A DNA stretch of 33,442 bases from Saprospiraceae bacterium (GCA_016787345.1 JAEUUU010000060.1:1-33442); one strand, 5' to 3'. Shown: positions 16,816 through 26,256, numbered from the stretch's first letter. Numbers and translations are program-made. Notes: generated by a model from the letters alone, not told the origin.

Positions 16816-16931
16816 CAAACAGACGCGTTTGGGTCGTTTTTGCAAAATTTGTCCGATCCTTTCCAAAACTAAGTCGATCGATCGCATCGCCGCACGGGTG
16901 AAAGGCTTACTTTCGGGTGTCCTTTTGCACT

Positions 16932-17597
16932 ATGTCGATCCGCGCACTGTTATTTGTCCTATTGCCCTGCGTTTTGCAAGGCCAAAGCTTCGAGCCGACC
17001 AACGGCCCCCTGCTCCAGCAGGAAGTCGCCTTTGAACAAGCCAACGAATGTTACATCATTTTTAACAACCTGAGCGGCGACTCGCTCACCCTGCGCTGGC
17101 GCCTGCTGGAAGTAAGTATGCCCGATGGCTGGGACGCCGATTTGTGCGACTACGGCCTGTGCTACAGCGGTATCCCCGGCAATGGCATCATGAATCCCGT
17201 TGTGGGCCCTACCCAGCCTTATCTCAAACTGATTGTGCTGCCGGATGTGGTCCCGGGAGCAGCCTGGCTCTGGTTTCGAGCCTGGGAAGACGGCAACGAA
17301 GACAATTTTGTCGACGTCTATTTCAGCCTGCACACGCCGGGCACAAGCGCCGCCGGCACGGCGGGTGAAGCGGCGCCCCGTTTTTATCCCAATCCGGCTA
17401 CCGATTTGCTTACCCTGGAAAATCCCGCTGCCACCGCGGCTTTTTTTCAACTGATCGCACCAAGCGGGCAACTCGTTTTACAACAACAGGTCTTACCCAA
17501 TTCGGCGGAGCAAGTTTCATTGCGCCATTTAAGGGCCGGGACCTACTTCCTGAAAACCGGACAAAAAACAACTCCGCTATTGATTACCAACGAATAA
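16932..17597 (+). CDS. Small T9SS-exported protein of unknown function
   Basis: A 221-residue protein from the ATG at 16932, with signal peptide MSIRALLFVLLPCVLQGQ. An in-frame GTG 15 bases upstream is less likely. A TACTTTCG sequence (16908-16915), one base off the -7 consensus, lies just before it. The middle (about 20-135) is a compact beta-like domain with several cysteines (CDYGLCYSG). The C-terminus is a T9SS type A sorting domain: APRFYPNPATDLLTLENP, then QLIAPSGQLVLQQQVLPN and LRAGTYFLKTGQ. It is probably displayed on or released from the cell surface. It precedes the C25 protease by 42 bases. The sorting domain is clear; the N-terminal domain is not recognised. Confidence 0.85.
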   Translation: MSIRALLFVLLPCVLQGQSFEPTNGPLLQQEVAFEQANECYIIFNNLSGDSLTLRWRLLEVSMPDGWDADLCDYGLCYSGIPGNGIMNPVVGPTQPYLKLIVLPDVVPGAAWLWFRAWEDGNEDNFVDVYFSLHTPGTSAAGTAGEAAPRFYPNPATDLLTLENPAATAAFFQLIAPSGQLVLQQQVLPNSAEQVSLRHLRAGTYFLKTGQKTTPLLITNE

Positions 17598-17639
17598 TAC
17601 GGGAACCTATCCTTTTGCAACCTGCTTAATTTGAACAAC

Positions 17640-20600
17640 ATGAAAAATTTAATTACCTTCCTTTTCTACTGCCTGTCGGTAACCGCCCTGATCGCCCAGG
17701 CGCAAAGCGAAACCCGCGTTCAGGTCCTGGCCAGCACAGAAGAGGAAACCCTGATCCGCCTTACGCTCAGCGGCGTTGACCAGCACGCCGTTACGACGCC
17801 GCAAGGCCCCGCCGTTGTGGTCACCATGGCCGACGGGACGCCGCTGCTGCGCGCCGGCGCGCCGGATCTCCCCAAATTCGCCGCAGCGCTGACACTGCCT
17901 GCCACAGGGGCTATGTCGGTGGAAATTTTGGGCGGCGAATACGAAGACCTGCCCAATGTAGCCGTCGCGCCCTCCAAAGGCAATTTGATGCGCACTGTCG
18001 ATCCCGCTACCGTGCCGTACGAATACGCGCCCTTGTATCAGGAAGACGCGTTTTTCCCCGGCATTTTGGCCGAAATGAACAGCAAACCATTCATTCTGCG
18101 CGATGTGCGGGGGCAATCGTTGTGGATTTACCCGGTTCAATACAATCCGGTGAGCAATACCCTTCGGGTATACCATGAAATCGTGGTGCGCGTATACCGC
18201 GCCGAGGAGCAAGGCGATAATGAGTTGACAGATAATACCGTTCGCGCACAAAGCCGCGGTTTCGAACAATTGTATGCCCGCACCTTCCTGAATTATTCGT
18301 CCAAAAGCGGGGCGCAAAGCCGCAGCGCGGCCACCGAGCCGGAAAAAATGCTCGTCATTACAAAAGACGAATTTCTGCCGGCGCTCGAACCTTACCTGGC
18401 CTGGAAACGTCAGTCGGGTATTTACACCACGGTTGTCCTCACGTCCGAAGTGCCGTCGCTCGCGCCGGATGGCATCTACGCCTTTGTATCGGATTATTAC
18501 GCCACCCACGGCATTTCCTACCTGCTGCTCGTAGGCGACGAAAATGCCCTGGAACCGCTTGTACGCCCCGGCAGCCCTTATTCCTGCGACAATTGCCTGG
18601 GCTATCAGGCAGGCGACGACCATTATCCTGAAATATTTGTCGGCCGCTTCAATGCCGCCACCCTTGGCGACGTAGAGATCATGGTGGCCCGCAACCTGGA
18701 ATACGAAAAAAATCCGCTGGTCGACGAGGCCGAAAACTGGTGCGCCACCGGCATGGCTTCCGCGTCCAACGAAGGCCAGGGCATCGGCGATGACAACCAG
18801 GCCGACTACCAACAAGGCAACGAATGGAAAGCCGCACACCTTGCAGACGGTTATGAAAAATACTGGGAATTCTACGACGGCAACCACGCCGACATCTCCC
18901 CCACCCCGGGCGACGAAACCGCCGACAAACCCGGCAACCCGGCCAATACCCAACTGGTCGAAGTCATGAACAACCGAGGTGTTAGCCTGTACAACTACAC
19001 CGGCCACGGCTGGGAACAAGGCCTGGTGTCCGGCAATTTCAATACCGACGCCGTGGCGGCCCTGCGCAACCACCATCGCTATCCCATTATCATCGCCGTG
19101 GCCTGCTGCGCCGGCAATTTTACCAACAACAACGGCGGCGATTGCCTGGGCGAAGCCGCGCAACGCGCCGGCGCCTCCGCCGACGAACCCTGGGGAGCCA
19201 TCGCAGGCTATTTCTCCTCCGACTTCCAAAGCTGGGCGCCGCCCATGGAAGGCCAGGACGGCATGAACCAATACCTCGTCGACGCCGACGGCGTCACCCT
19301 CTCCCCCACCCTCGGCGGCATGGCGACCTACGGAAACGCCCTGATGATTGCCGCATACGGACAAGGTGGCATCGACATGGCCGACGTGTGGAACCCCTTC
19401 TGCGACCCCACCACGGTGCCGCGCACCAAACTGCCCCAAACGCTCAACGCCACCCACCAGCCCTCCACTTTCCTCGGTACCACCAGCCTGAGCGTGTCCA
19501 GCGACGTGGAAGGCGCCCTGGTCAGCTTGTACTGGCAGGGCCAAACCCTCGCCGTAGGTATCGTTGAAAACGGCGTGGCGGTACTGGATTTCCCATCGCT
19601 CAACAATGTCGGCGACATGACCGTGACGGTCAGCCAGTTTAATTATATCCCGTACCAGGGAACGATCAACGTCACCCCCGCCGGTATTCCGTTTGTGATC
19701 AGCCAGGAAATCGTTCTCAATGATCAGGCCGGCAACAACAACCAGGCGGCGGACTACGATGAAACGGTCAACCTCGACGTGACCCTCGCCAACGTGGGCG
19801 TCGGACTGGCAGCCGCCACCAGCGCCACCCTCAGCACTGCCGACGACAATATCGTGCTGCTCGACGCCAGCGAAACGTTCGGCGACATCGACGACAGCAC
19901 CTCCATACAGATCCCCGCGGCATTCAGTTTTAAGGTAAATGACGACGTAGCCGACGGCCACACGGTCAATTTCAACCTGCATATCGAGTACAATTCGGGC
20001 ACAACCTTCGACATGCCGCTGTCGGTCAAATTGCAGGCGCCCAAACTTTCCGTGGGCGCCATCACCCTCGACGATACGCAGGGCGGCAACGGCAACGGCC
20101 GCCTGGAAAGCGGAGAAACCGCCAAAATCACTGTTTCCAACCTCAATACGGGCAAAAGCCTGAGCCCCAACGCCGTGGGCGCCCTGAGCACCGATTCGCC
20201 CTGGCTGACCCTCTCCGGTCCCGTCTTCCTGGGCACGCTCGACGCGACCACAGGCCAGGCCAATGCCGTGTACACCGTTGTCGTTGCGCCCGATGCCCCG
20301 CAAGTAGTAACGGCTTCTTTCGACTACCAAGTCACTGCCGGCAATTATGACGCGGCGAAAACGTATGGCCCCCTGGTCATCAATGCCATTATCGAAACCT
20401 TCGGCAGCAACAGCTTCCAGGCTTTCCCCTGGCAAATGGGCGGCAACAAACCCTGGACAATCTCCACGGCCAGCCCCTATGAAGGTTCGAGCTGCGCGCG
20501 TTCGGGCAACATCACGCACAACCAGCAGTCTGAAATGTTCATGACGCTCAATGTCACCTCCGACGGACAGGTGTCGTTTGCGCGCCGCACCAGCACCGAA

Positions 20601-21083
20601 CAGGACTACGACTTCCTGCGCTTCTACATCGACAACCAGATGATGGGCCAGTGGAGCGGCGAAAGCGCCTGGGCAGAAGTATCCTTCCCGGTAGAAGCCG
20701 GCAGCCATTCGCTCCGCTGGGTGTACGAAAAAGACGGCATCGGCGTAGCAGGTTCCGACCGCTGCTGGGTCGACCAGATCAGCCTGCCGCCGTACCAGGT
20801 GGCCGTAAGCACCCAGGCGCCCGACAGCGACGTCGTCACCCTGCAGGTGGCGCCCAACCCGACCAGCGGACCGCTCATGCTCTCCTACGAACTCAACCGC
20901 GAACAACGCCTTGCTATCTCGCTATTCGATCTGCTCGGCCGTGAAGTGCGCTATTTCGAGGGCCGCCAGACAACAGGCCAAACCACGCACAGCCTCGACC
21001 TGGGCGCCCTGGCCCCCGGTGTGTATTTGCTGCAGGTGCGCGGTGAGAATTTCTCCGAAACGGTGAAAATTGTAAAACAGTAA
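17640..21083 (+). CDS. Gingipain-like C25 cysteine protease with T9SS sorting domain
   Basis: A 1147-residue secreted protease. After the signal peptide (MKNLITFLFYCLSVTALIAQ) come a C25 propeptide-like region (about 20-220) and the catalytic domain (about 230-560), with VITKDEFLPALEPYLAWKR and YLLLVGDENALEP. The catalytic dyad is NYTGHGW (His456) and VACCAGNF (Cys489; Cys490 is an extra adjacent Cys). Two beta-sandwich modules follow. A cleaved-adhesin-like jelly roll (about 920-1045, ETFGSNSFQAFPWQMGGNKPW) comes next. The end is a type A sorting domain: VAPNPTSGPLMLSYEL ... LAPGVYLLQVRG. Such proteases are exported by T9SS and degrade proteins outside the cell; specificity cannot be told from sequence. 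The ATG at 17640 follows an in-frame TTG by 9 bases. A strong terminator lies 24 bases downstream. Confidence 0.93.
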   Translation: MKNLITFLFYCLSVTALIAQAQSETRVQVLASTEEETLIRLTLSGVDQHAVTTPQGPAVVVTMADGTPLLRAGAPDLPKFAAALTLPATGAMSVEILGGEYEDLPNVAVAPSKGNLMRTVDPATVPYEYAPLYQEDAFFPGILAEMNSKPFILRDVRGQSLWIYPVQYNPVSNTLRVYHEIVVRVYRAEEQGDNELTDNTVRAQSRGFEQLYARTFLNYSSKSGAQSRSAATEPEKMLVITKDEFLPALEPYLAWKRQSGIYTTVVLTSEVPSLAPDGIYAFVSDYYATHGISYLLLVGDENALEPLVRPGSPYSCDNCLGYQAGDDHYPEIFVGRFNAATLGDVEIMVARNLEYEKNPLVDEAENWCATGMASASNEGQGIGDDNQADYQQGNEWKAAHLADGYEKYWEFYDGNHADISPTPGDETADKPGNPANTQLVEVMNNRGVSLYNYTGHGWEQGLVSGNFNTDAVAALRNHHRYPIIIAVACCAGNFTNNNGGDCLGEAAQRAGASADEPWGAIAGYFSSDFQSWAPPMEGQDGMNQYLVDADGVTLSPTLGGMATYGNALMIAAYGQGGIDMADVWNPFCDPTTVPRTKLPQTLNATHQPSTFLGTTSLSVSSDVEGALVSLYWQGQTLAVGIVENGVAVLDFPSLNNVGDMTVTVSQFNYIPYQGTINVTPAGIPFVISQEIVLNDQAGNNNQAADYDETVNLDVTLANVGVGLAAATSATLSTADDNIVLLDASETFGDIDDSTSIQIPAAFSFKVNDDVADGHTVNFNLHIEYNSGTTFDMPLSVKLQAPKLSVGAITLDDTQGGNGNGRLESGETAKITVSNLNTGKSLSPNAVGALSTDSPWLTLSGPVFLGTLDATTGQANAVYTVVVAPDAPQVVTASFDYQVTAGNYDAAKTYGPLVINAIIETFGSNSFQAFPWQMGGNKPWTISTASPYEGSSCARSGNITHNQQSEMFMTLNVTSDGQVSFARRTSTEQDYDFLRFYIDNQMMGQWSGESAWAEVSFPVEAGSHSLRWVYEKDGIGVAGSDRCWVDQISLPPYQVAVSTQAPDSDVVTLQVAPNPTSGPLMLSYELNREQRLAISLFDLLGREVRYFEGRQTTGQTTHSLDLGALAPGVYLLQVRGENFSETVKIVKQ

Positions 21084-21106
21084 CCCTTATCGGGCAGCAA
21101 TAACAG

Positions 21107-21147
21107 GAGCCGTCTTCCCTCGATCCGGGAAGGCGGCTCTTTTTTTT
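21107..21147 (+). terminator. Rho-independent terminator after the C25 protease gene
   Basis: GAGCCGTCTTCCC pairs with GGGAAGGCGGCTC (13 pairs including one G-U) around a 7-base loop and is followed by eight T's. It closes the plus-strand transcript of the protease and separates it from the next cassette. Confidence 0.93.
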
Positions 21148-21259
21148 CTGAAAATTTTTTGCCCGATACCCAACCTTCTTTTTCCCGGCTGCGTGATAGG
21201 GTCAAAGTTTGCAAACACACCTCTTCTACTTTGATCTCTTTTCGACAATCACTTTTACC

Positions 21260-23077
21260 ATGAAAAAAATTCTTTTCCTCCTTCTTGGCCTTTTTATCCA
21301 GGCCGCGGCGCAATCCCAAAACTGCCAGTCGTCCATTTGGCCCGTGGATTATGACAATGGCGCTACAACCTTGTCGGCCCTGGACTCCTCTTCCAGCGGC
21401 GTTCAGGAGTATCTGTGGAGTAATGGCGCCACCACGCAGACGATTACCGTCAGCACACCGGATACTTATTGCGTTACCGTAACCTACTCGGACGGCTGCA
21501 CTTCTTCCGATTGTTATTCCCTGCCCGATGTTTGCTGGGTGACGACCTGGTGGTACTGGTGGGGGAACAGTGAGGTCATAATCAATTCGTACAGCGGGCC
21601 CTCGTATCTGGAATCAACTAACCTTTGGAGCACCGGAGAAACCGGCAATGCCATTACCGTAACCAGCGGAGGCGAGTACTGCATCACGGTGACCAAGGAG
21701 AACGGATGTACCGCTACGGAGTGTGTTACCATCCCGCCGTTTCCCAACAACGACGACAGCTGTACCGCCGAAATTCAGGGCTGGTTCTGGCCCGATAGCA
21801 CCGTGCAACTCAACGCCCTGAGCAATGGCCAGATGGTTACCTACGAATGGAGCACCGGCGCCGTTACCGCCTCGATCATTCTGGATGCACCGGGCAACTA
21901 TTGCGTAACCATTACCGACGAAACCGGCTGCCAGGCCTCCGATTGCTACACGTACGGCGATACTTCCTGCTATAATTATATCTACTTGAACTGGCAGAAC
22001 AGCTACACAGCCGAGCTCAGCACATGGTCCAACCACCCGGCAGCCACCTACGAATGGAGCACCGGAGCAACTACGCCGACCATTTTGATTACCCAACCCG
22101 GCAGCTACTGCGTTACTACGACCAATATTTACGGCTGTACGTCGTCGAACTGCCTTGTGGTTCCCCAGAGCGGCAATTACCTCAACGTCTACGTCCATAT
22201 TCCGGATTCGCTCAATGGTATTTATGCCGAAGTTTATCTCATCGAATATGATACGGCACAGGGAGGAATGCTGACGGCGATCGATACCTTTTATACATCC
22301 AATGGCTCTACAGTAGCCTATTTTGAAGATGTTCCCCCGGGCGAATATCTGGTGAAGGCTGCTTTGATGCCTGGTGCGCCGCATTATGACGAATATTTGC
22401 CGACCTACAATATTCAGCACCTCTTCTGGAATGATGCCGACCCGATTACGATAACGCCGCTCAGTTTCGGCACCTCCATCTCGATCCACCTGATCGAAGG
22501 GCAGAATCCGGGCGGCCCCGGATTTATCGGCGGCCTGGTGAGCGAAGGCGCCAATTTCACCGCCTCCGGCGACGCCGCCCGCAGCGAAGGCGATCCGATG
22601 GAGGGCGTGCAGATTATTCTCCGCAAGATGGACGACACGCCTGTTGCCGCCGCCAAAACGCAGGCCGACGGTACGTTCAGCTTCGACGGCGTAGCCTGGG
22701 GCACCTACCGCGTTTCCCTCGATCTGCCAGGTATCGAACCGCTGCACCAGGTGGTAACGATCAATGCCGACCAACCCTCGGTCACCTCGACCGACTTTAC
22801 GGTCGACGGTCTCGGCGGCGCATCGGGAACCAATGCCCTTGCACAAAGCCAACCGCTGCAGGTACGCCCCAACCCGGTGCGCGAAATCCTGACGATCGAT
22901 GTACCCGGCAACCAGGGTATCCTGACCCTGTTCAACAGCCAGGGCCAAATGGTCAGCCGCACCATTGAAAATGGCAGCACTGCCGAACTGGACGTACATT
23001 CGCTGCCCGAAGGAATTTACTTCATCCACCTTCTTTCCGGCAACCGGAGCTTTACGACGACCATCTCCAAACAATAA
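21260..23077 (+). CDS. T9SS-exported protein with four Trp/Cys-rich beta repeats
   Basis: A 605-residue protein. The signal peptide MKKILFLLLGLFIQAAAQSQ fixes the ATG at 21260. Four tandem repeats of about 65-75 residues follow (about 22-90, 92-165, 168-232, 237-303). Each starts with a Cys and contains YxWSxGATTxxIxV, then a PGxYCVTxT strand and a GCxxxxC end, resembling the PKD/SprB-type repeats of gliding-type adhesins. Residues about 305-410 form another beta domain, 415-515 a carboxypeptidase-regulatory-like module (MEGVQIILRKMDDTPVAAAK), and the last 75 a type A sorting domain (VRPNPVREILTIDVPG ... LPEGIYFIHLLSG). It is probably a surface adhesin or structural protein (inference). It leads a four-gene cassette, 22 bases before the ECF sigma gene. 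Confidence 0.87.
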   Translation: MKKILFLLLGLFIQAAAQSQNCQSSIWPVDYDNGATTLSALDSSSSGVQEYLWSNGATTQTITVSTPDTYCVTVTYSDGCTSSDCYSLPDVCWVTTWWYWWGNSEVIINSYSGPSYLESTNLWSTGETGNAITVTSGGEYCITVTKENGCTATECVTIPPFPNNDDSCTAEIQGWFWPDSTVQLNALSNGQMVTYEWSTGAVTASIILDAPGNYCVTITDETGCQASDCYTYGDTSCYNYIYLNWQNSYTAELSTWSNHPAATYEWSTGATTPTILITQPGSYCVTTTNIYGCTSSNCLVVPQSGNYLNVYVHIPDSLNGIYAEVYLIEYDTAQGGMLTAIDTFYTSNGSTVAYFEDVPPGEYLVKAALMPGAPHYDEYLPTYNIQHLFWNDADPITITPLSFGTSISIHLIEGQNPGGPGFIGGLVSEGANFTASGDAARSEGDPMEGVQIILRKMDDTPVAAAKTQADGTFSFDGVAWGTYRVSLDLPGIEPLHQVVTINADQPSVTSTDFTVDGLGGASGTNALAQSQPLQVRPNPVREILTIDVPGNQGILTLFNSQGQMVSRTIENGSTAELDVHSLPEGIYFIHLLSGNRSFTTTISKQ

Positions 23078-23099
23078 CACCCGAGCACCTCCAATCCTT

Positions 23100-23660
23100 A
23101 TGAACGTCACCGCCGACCTGCTTCTCGCAGCCCAGCAGGGCGAACGCAAAGCGCAGTACGATTTGTACCGGCTCTGCTTCCCCGTGCTCATGGCCGTGTG
23201 CATGCGCTATAAACGCGATGAGCAGGAGGCGGTGGCGTCTTTAAATGGCGGCTACCTGAAAATCCTGAACAACCTCGGTCGTTACCATGCCGAGGTGCCG
23301 TTTGAAGCCTGGATTCGCCGGATCATGATCAATACCCTGATCGACGAGTTTCGGCGCGATAAAAAATGGCGCGACCAGACGATCTATTCCGACAAGCTGG
23401 AACGGGAACGCGACGAAGAACCCGTCGACTGGAATGAAGCCGACAAACGCTTTGATTACCAACAACTTGAAAACCTGCTTCATCGCCTGCCACCCGTTAC
23501 CGGGCAGGTATTCAACCTCTTTGCACTCGACGGTTTTTCACACGCCGAAATCAGTGCAGCCCTCGGCATGAGCGAGGGCACCTCCAAATGGCATGTCAAT
23601 TCGGCCCGAAAACAGCTGCAAAACTGGATCAGGACCGAATTAATCGAATCCAAATATTGA
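23100..23660 (+). CDS. ECF-type RNA polymerase sigma factor
   Basis: A 186-residue sigma factor. Region 2 spans about residues 8-95 (AAQQGERKAQYDLYRLCFPV, then EAWIRRIMINTLIDEFRRDK). Region 4 spans about 125-180 (LLHRLPPVTGQVFNLFALDG, then the helix-turn-helix AEISAALGMSEGTSKWHVNS). The ATG at 23100 gives the standard ECF N-terminus (MNVTADLLLAAQQGE). It lies 22 bases after the repeat-protein gene and 32 bases before a membrane-protein gene, so one transcript is likely. The neighbour downstream has the cytoplasmic N-terminus plus membrane helix expected of a regulator. Which promoters it recognises cannot be inferred here. Confidence 0.93.
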   Translation: MNVTADLLLAAQQGERKAQYDLYRLCFPVLMAVCMRYKRDEQEAVASLNGGYLKILNNLGRYHAEVPFEAWIRRIMINTLIDEFRRDKKWRDQTIYSDKLERERDEEPVDWNEADKRFDYQQLENLLHRLPPVTGQVFNLFALDGFSHAEISAALGMSEGTSKWHVNSARKQLQNWIRTELIESKY

Positions 23661-23692
23661 CCAGCACCTAAGCCAAACCGAATCGCGATCCT

Positions 23693-25090
23693 ATGGAAAA
23701 CATCGACGATTTTATGAAAAAGAAAATGCTCGACGAGGCGCCCGGCGGCGGCCGGCCCTTCGAGTTCAAGGAAGAATATTGGCAACAGGCCGAGGCGCTG
23801 ATCGTTGCCGACGAGCGCCGCAAACGCCGGCGCCGCTTCATCTGGTGGTGGAGCGCAGGCCTCCTGCTGCTTGCACTCGGCGCCGGCGCCTGGTGGATGC
23901 TTCACATTTCGCCACAGCCCGATACCATTGCCCAACAAATGCCGCCTGCTTCGCAGGAACATTTTGATAAACAAACCGACACCGCATACACAGCCTTCCC
24001 CAAAACGCCATCCAATCTTTCCCAGCAATCAAATAACACAGCAACCAGGGCGCCTCAACCCGAGGGCACGAACAACGCTACACCTAATTCGTCCATCAAT
24101 TCCTCCCCTGAAAAAAACTCCTCCGCCCAACAAACAAACGCGAACCTTTCGGCAAAAACAGCATCCGGCAAGAAGACCCCACAGCCCTCGCCCGGCAGCA
24201 CTGATAAGCCCGGCTCACCCAACAACAGCCCCAGGCAGCAAAGTTCGGATGCCCCGACCGTAGCCGCGGGCACAACCGGCGCTGCCGGAAATGCCGCCAG
24301 TGAAACGCCGGGCGTTCCGCCTGCCGACAACACAGCCGCCGCAGCATCGCCCGTCGCTGCCCCCCTTGCGGTTGTCGCGCTTTTGCCGACGCGGCCCTTG
24401 ACGCCGCTGAGGCATTTACCGCCCACGCTGCCGCCGCAAAAGCCGCGGCCCTCGCTTCCTCAGGCCCAGGCGCCAACGCCCGACCGTCGTCTGCAACTGG
24501 ATGTGTTTGGACTGGGCTCTGTCTACGCTCCCACGGCCAGTACCCAGCGGTACGGTGCAGGAGCCGGTATCAGCGCATCGTGGCGATTGGGGCAGGCCTG
24601 GGCCCTGCAGGCCGCCCCGATGTGGCGCATGCGCACTATGGGTGCATTTCCGGAAGTCTGGGAACCGCAAAATACCCGCCAGCTGCGCTACAGTTTTGGT
24701 TATACCCTCGACGAATACAGTCTGGAAAGTACGGCCAGCCACTGGCTCGAAATACCGGTGGGCGTGCAGTGGCGAAAACTGCCCTGGACGGCCGAAGCGG
24801 GCCTCGCACCCGGTTTTTTGCTGGGTGTGCAAGGGCGGCAAACCCATGCACAGGAGGGCTCGCTGGAAGCCCGTACGAGCGGAAGCCAATGGGTGCGGCT
24901 GGATGATGCGCCGTTTTATAAAAACTATTTTGCCGTGTATGCCGGCGGGCGCTATGCACTGGGTAAAAAACTCGGTATAGGCCTCAGGATACACTATCTG
25001 GGCGGTGATTTCCGCCGCCCCAGCAGCGAATTCACCCCTCCCCGCCAGACCTTCTGGCTGGACGCCGGTTTGCATTGGACCCTGTTTTAA
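23693..25090 (+). CDS. Membrane-anchored protein with disordered linker and C-terminal beta-barrel-like domain
   Basis: A 465-residue protein. Residues 1-48 are a charged cytoplasmic segment (MENIDDFMKKKMLDEAPGG, ending RRKRRRR). One helix (about 49-70, IWWWSAGLLLLALGAGAWWML) crosses the inner membrane. Residues about 75-265 are low-complexity Pro/Ser/Ala/Thr/Asn and would lie in the periplasm. The last 200 residues look like an outer-membrane beta-barrel: amphipathic strands such as LQLDVFGLGSVYAPTA, GAGISASWRLGQAWALQAAP, HWLEIPVGVQWRKL and FAVYAGGRYALGKKLG, ending FWLDAGLHWTLF with a terminal Phe. An inner-membrane anchor joined to a barrel is unusual. Its position after the ECF gene suggests it controls or senses for that sigma factor (inference). 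No family name can be given. Confidence 0.83.
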   Translation: MENIDDFMKKKMLDEAPGGGRPFEFKEEYWQQAEALIVADERRKRRRRFIWWWSAGLLLLALGAGAWWMLHISPQPDTIAQQMPPASQEHFDKQTDTAYTAFPKTPSNLSQQSNNTATRAPQPEGTNNATPNSSINSSPEKNSSAQQTNANLSAKTASGKKTPQPSPGSTDKPGSPNNSPRQQSSDAPTVAAGTTGAAGNAASETPGVPPADNTAAAASPVAAPLAVVALLPTRPLTPLRHLPPTLPPQKPRPSLPQAQAPTPDRRLQLDVFGLGSVYAPTASTQRYGAGAGISASWRLGQAWALQAAPMWRMRTMGAFPEVWEPQNTRQLRYSFGYTLDEYSLESTASHWLEIPVGVQWRKLPWTAEAGLAPGFLLGVQGRQTHAQEGSLEARTSGSQWVRLDDAPFYKNYFAVYAGGRYALGKKLGIGLRIHYLGGDFRRPSSEFTPPRQTFWLDAGLHWTLF

Positions 25091-25110
25091 ACTGTCAAAT
25101 AACACTCACC

Positions 25111-26256
25111 ATGACAAGAACCTTGTTCTTCTTCCTGTTGTTGGCGCTGGCCATCGGCGCCTGTAAAAAAGCGGACTTGCCCGATGATGTGGAAGAAACC
25201 CCGGTCTTTCAGGTCGATTACGGTACCGACAGCAATTCGGAATCCGTCGTAGCCGGCGTTGATGGCCGCTATCTGTTCACCAGTTTCGATCGCGACGACC
25301 ACGACGTCGTCACGATGCGCGGGGCGTTTGCCCTTGTCGATTGCCCGGATGCCAATTGCCCGAATACCCTGATTTTTGAATTCAGGTATATCCAGCCCGG
25401 CGTCGTGGAACCGATCGATTCGGGCGCCGTGATACAGACGGGCCTGTACGGCGCCGACCGTTTCCGGCGCCCCTCTTCCGACAGCAGCGGTACGTATCTG
25501 GCGCGGCTAAAATTCGATGTCGGCGTTCCCGAGCCCGGCGCATCGTACCTCTGGAGTATTCAGCAAGCGCCTCAGTTGACCGTGGAATCAGGCGCGCCCT
25601 CGTTTTCCTACACATTCAGCGACACCACCTCCCCCCTGAAAATCGCTCTTAACTATATCAAATCCAACGGTTTTATCGGCTACACCGAATTCGCCTACCG
25701 ATTCGACCAGGGCGCCTGTCCGCAGGTGAACATTCTCACTGCCCCCGACTCCGTCTTTCCCAACAACATCAGAATGGTTGCGGAAATGACCCCGGCCTCG
25801 GGCAACTACAGTTTTTTGTGGAACAACGGCTTGACGGATCAAACCATCACAATCGACTCTACCGATCTGGGCGGCGTCAAATCGGTAAGCGTCACCGATG
25901 CCGCCGGCTGCACTTCCGTCGGTTCTACATTTGGCATCGATACCGGGCAGGATGTCAACCGCGTTCCCGATGTCATCCTCAGCCGGCAAGACAGCGTGGT
26001 TGTCAACACCTTACAGTTGGGTACGGTGGCCATTATCTGGCTGGAGCCCGAAACCGGGGAAGAGTGGCGCTCCGACGCTGGTTTTCAACCCGCAACGAGT
26101 TTTATGGAAGTTTACGATTCGGCCCCCTACGAGTTGAATGAAAAAGGGCAAAAAACCAACCGGATGAACGTCAATTTCAAATGCCGGCTGTTCAATGACA
26201 GCGGCGAGTCCATTCCTTTTCAGGGAACGGGAAAGATAGCGGTGGCTTATCCTTAG
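25111..26256 (+). CDS. Lipoprotein with a SprB/PKD-like domain
   Basis: The ATG at 25111 gives MTRTLFFFLLLALAIGACKK, a lipoprotein signal with lipobox AIGAC and Cys18 as the lipid site (381 residues). The middle (about 20-205) is a beta-rich region without recognisable motifs. Residues about 210-285 resemble the repeats of the T9SS protein at the head of the cassette: NYSFLWNNGLTDQTITI, then VSVTDAAGCTSVGS. The remaining 95 residues (about 290-381) are another beta-rich segment. It starts 20 bases after the barrel protein gene. The shared repeat type suggests both surface proteins serve one process (inference). Its stop codon overlaps by two bases the stop codon of the convergent kinase gene. 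Confidence 0.82.
   Translation: MTRTLFFFLLLALAIGACKKADLPDDVEETPVFQVDYGTDSNSESVVAGVDGRYLFTSFDRDDHDVVTMRGAFALVDCPDANCPNTLIFEFRYIQPGVVEPIDSGAVIQTGLYGADRFRRPSSDSSGTYLARLKFDVGVPEPGASYLWSIQQAPQLTVESGAPSFSYTFSDTTSPLKIALNYIKSNGFIGYTEFAYRFDQGACPQVNILTAPDSVFPNNIRMVAEMTPASGNYSFLWNNGLTDQTITIDSTDLGGVKSVSVTDAAGCTSVGSTFGIDTGQDVNRVPDVILSRQDSVVVNTLQLGTVAIIWLEPETGEEWRSDAGFQPATSFMEVYDSAPYELNEKGQKTNRMNVNFKCRLFNDSGESIPFQGTGKIAVAYP

Noticed and set aside
17649-20906. Antisense open frame of more than 1000 codons opposite the C25 protease gene
   Set aside because: Long antisense frames are expected opposite GC-rich genes with strong codon bias. The plus strand has clear domains, a signal peptide and a sorting tail; the antisense protein has none.
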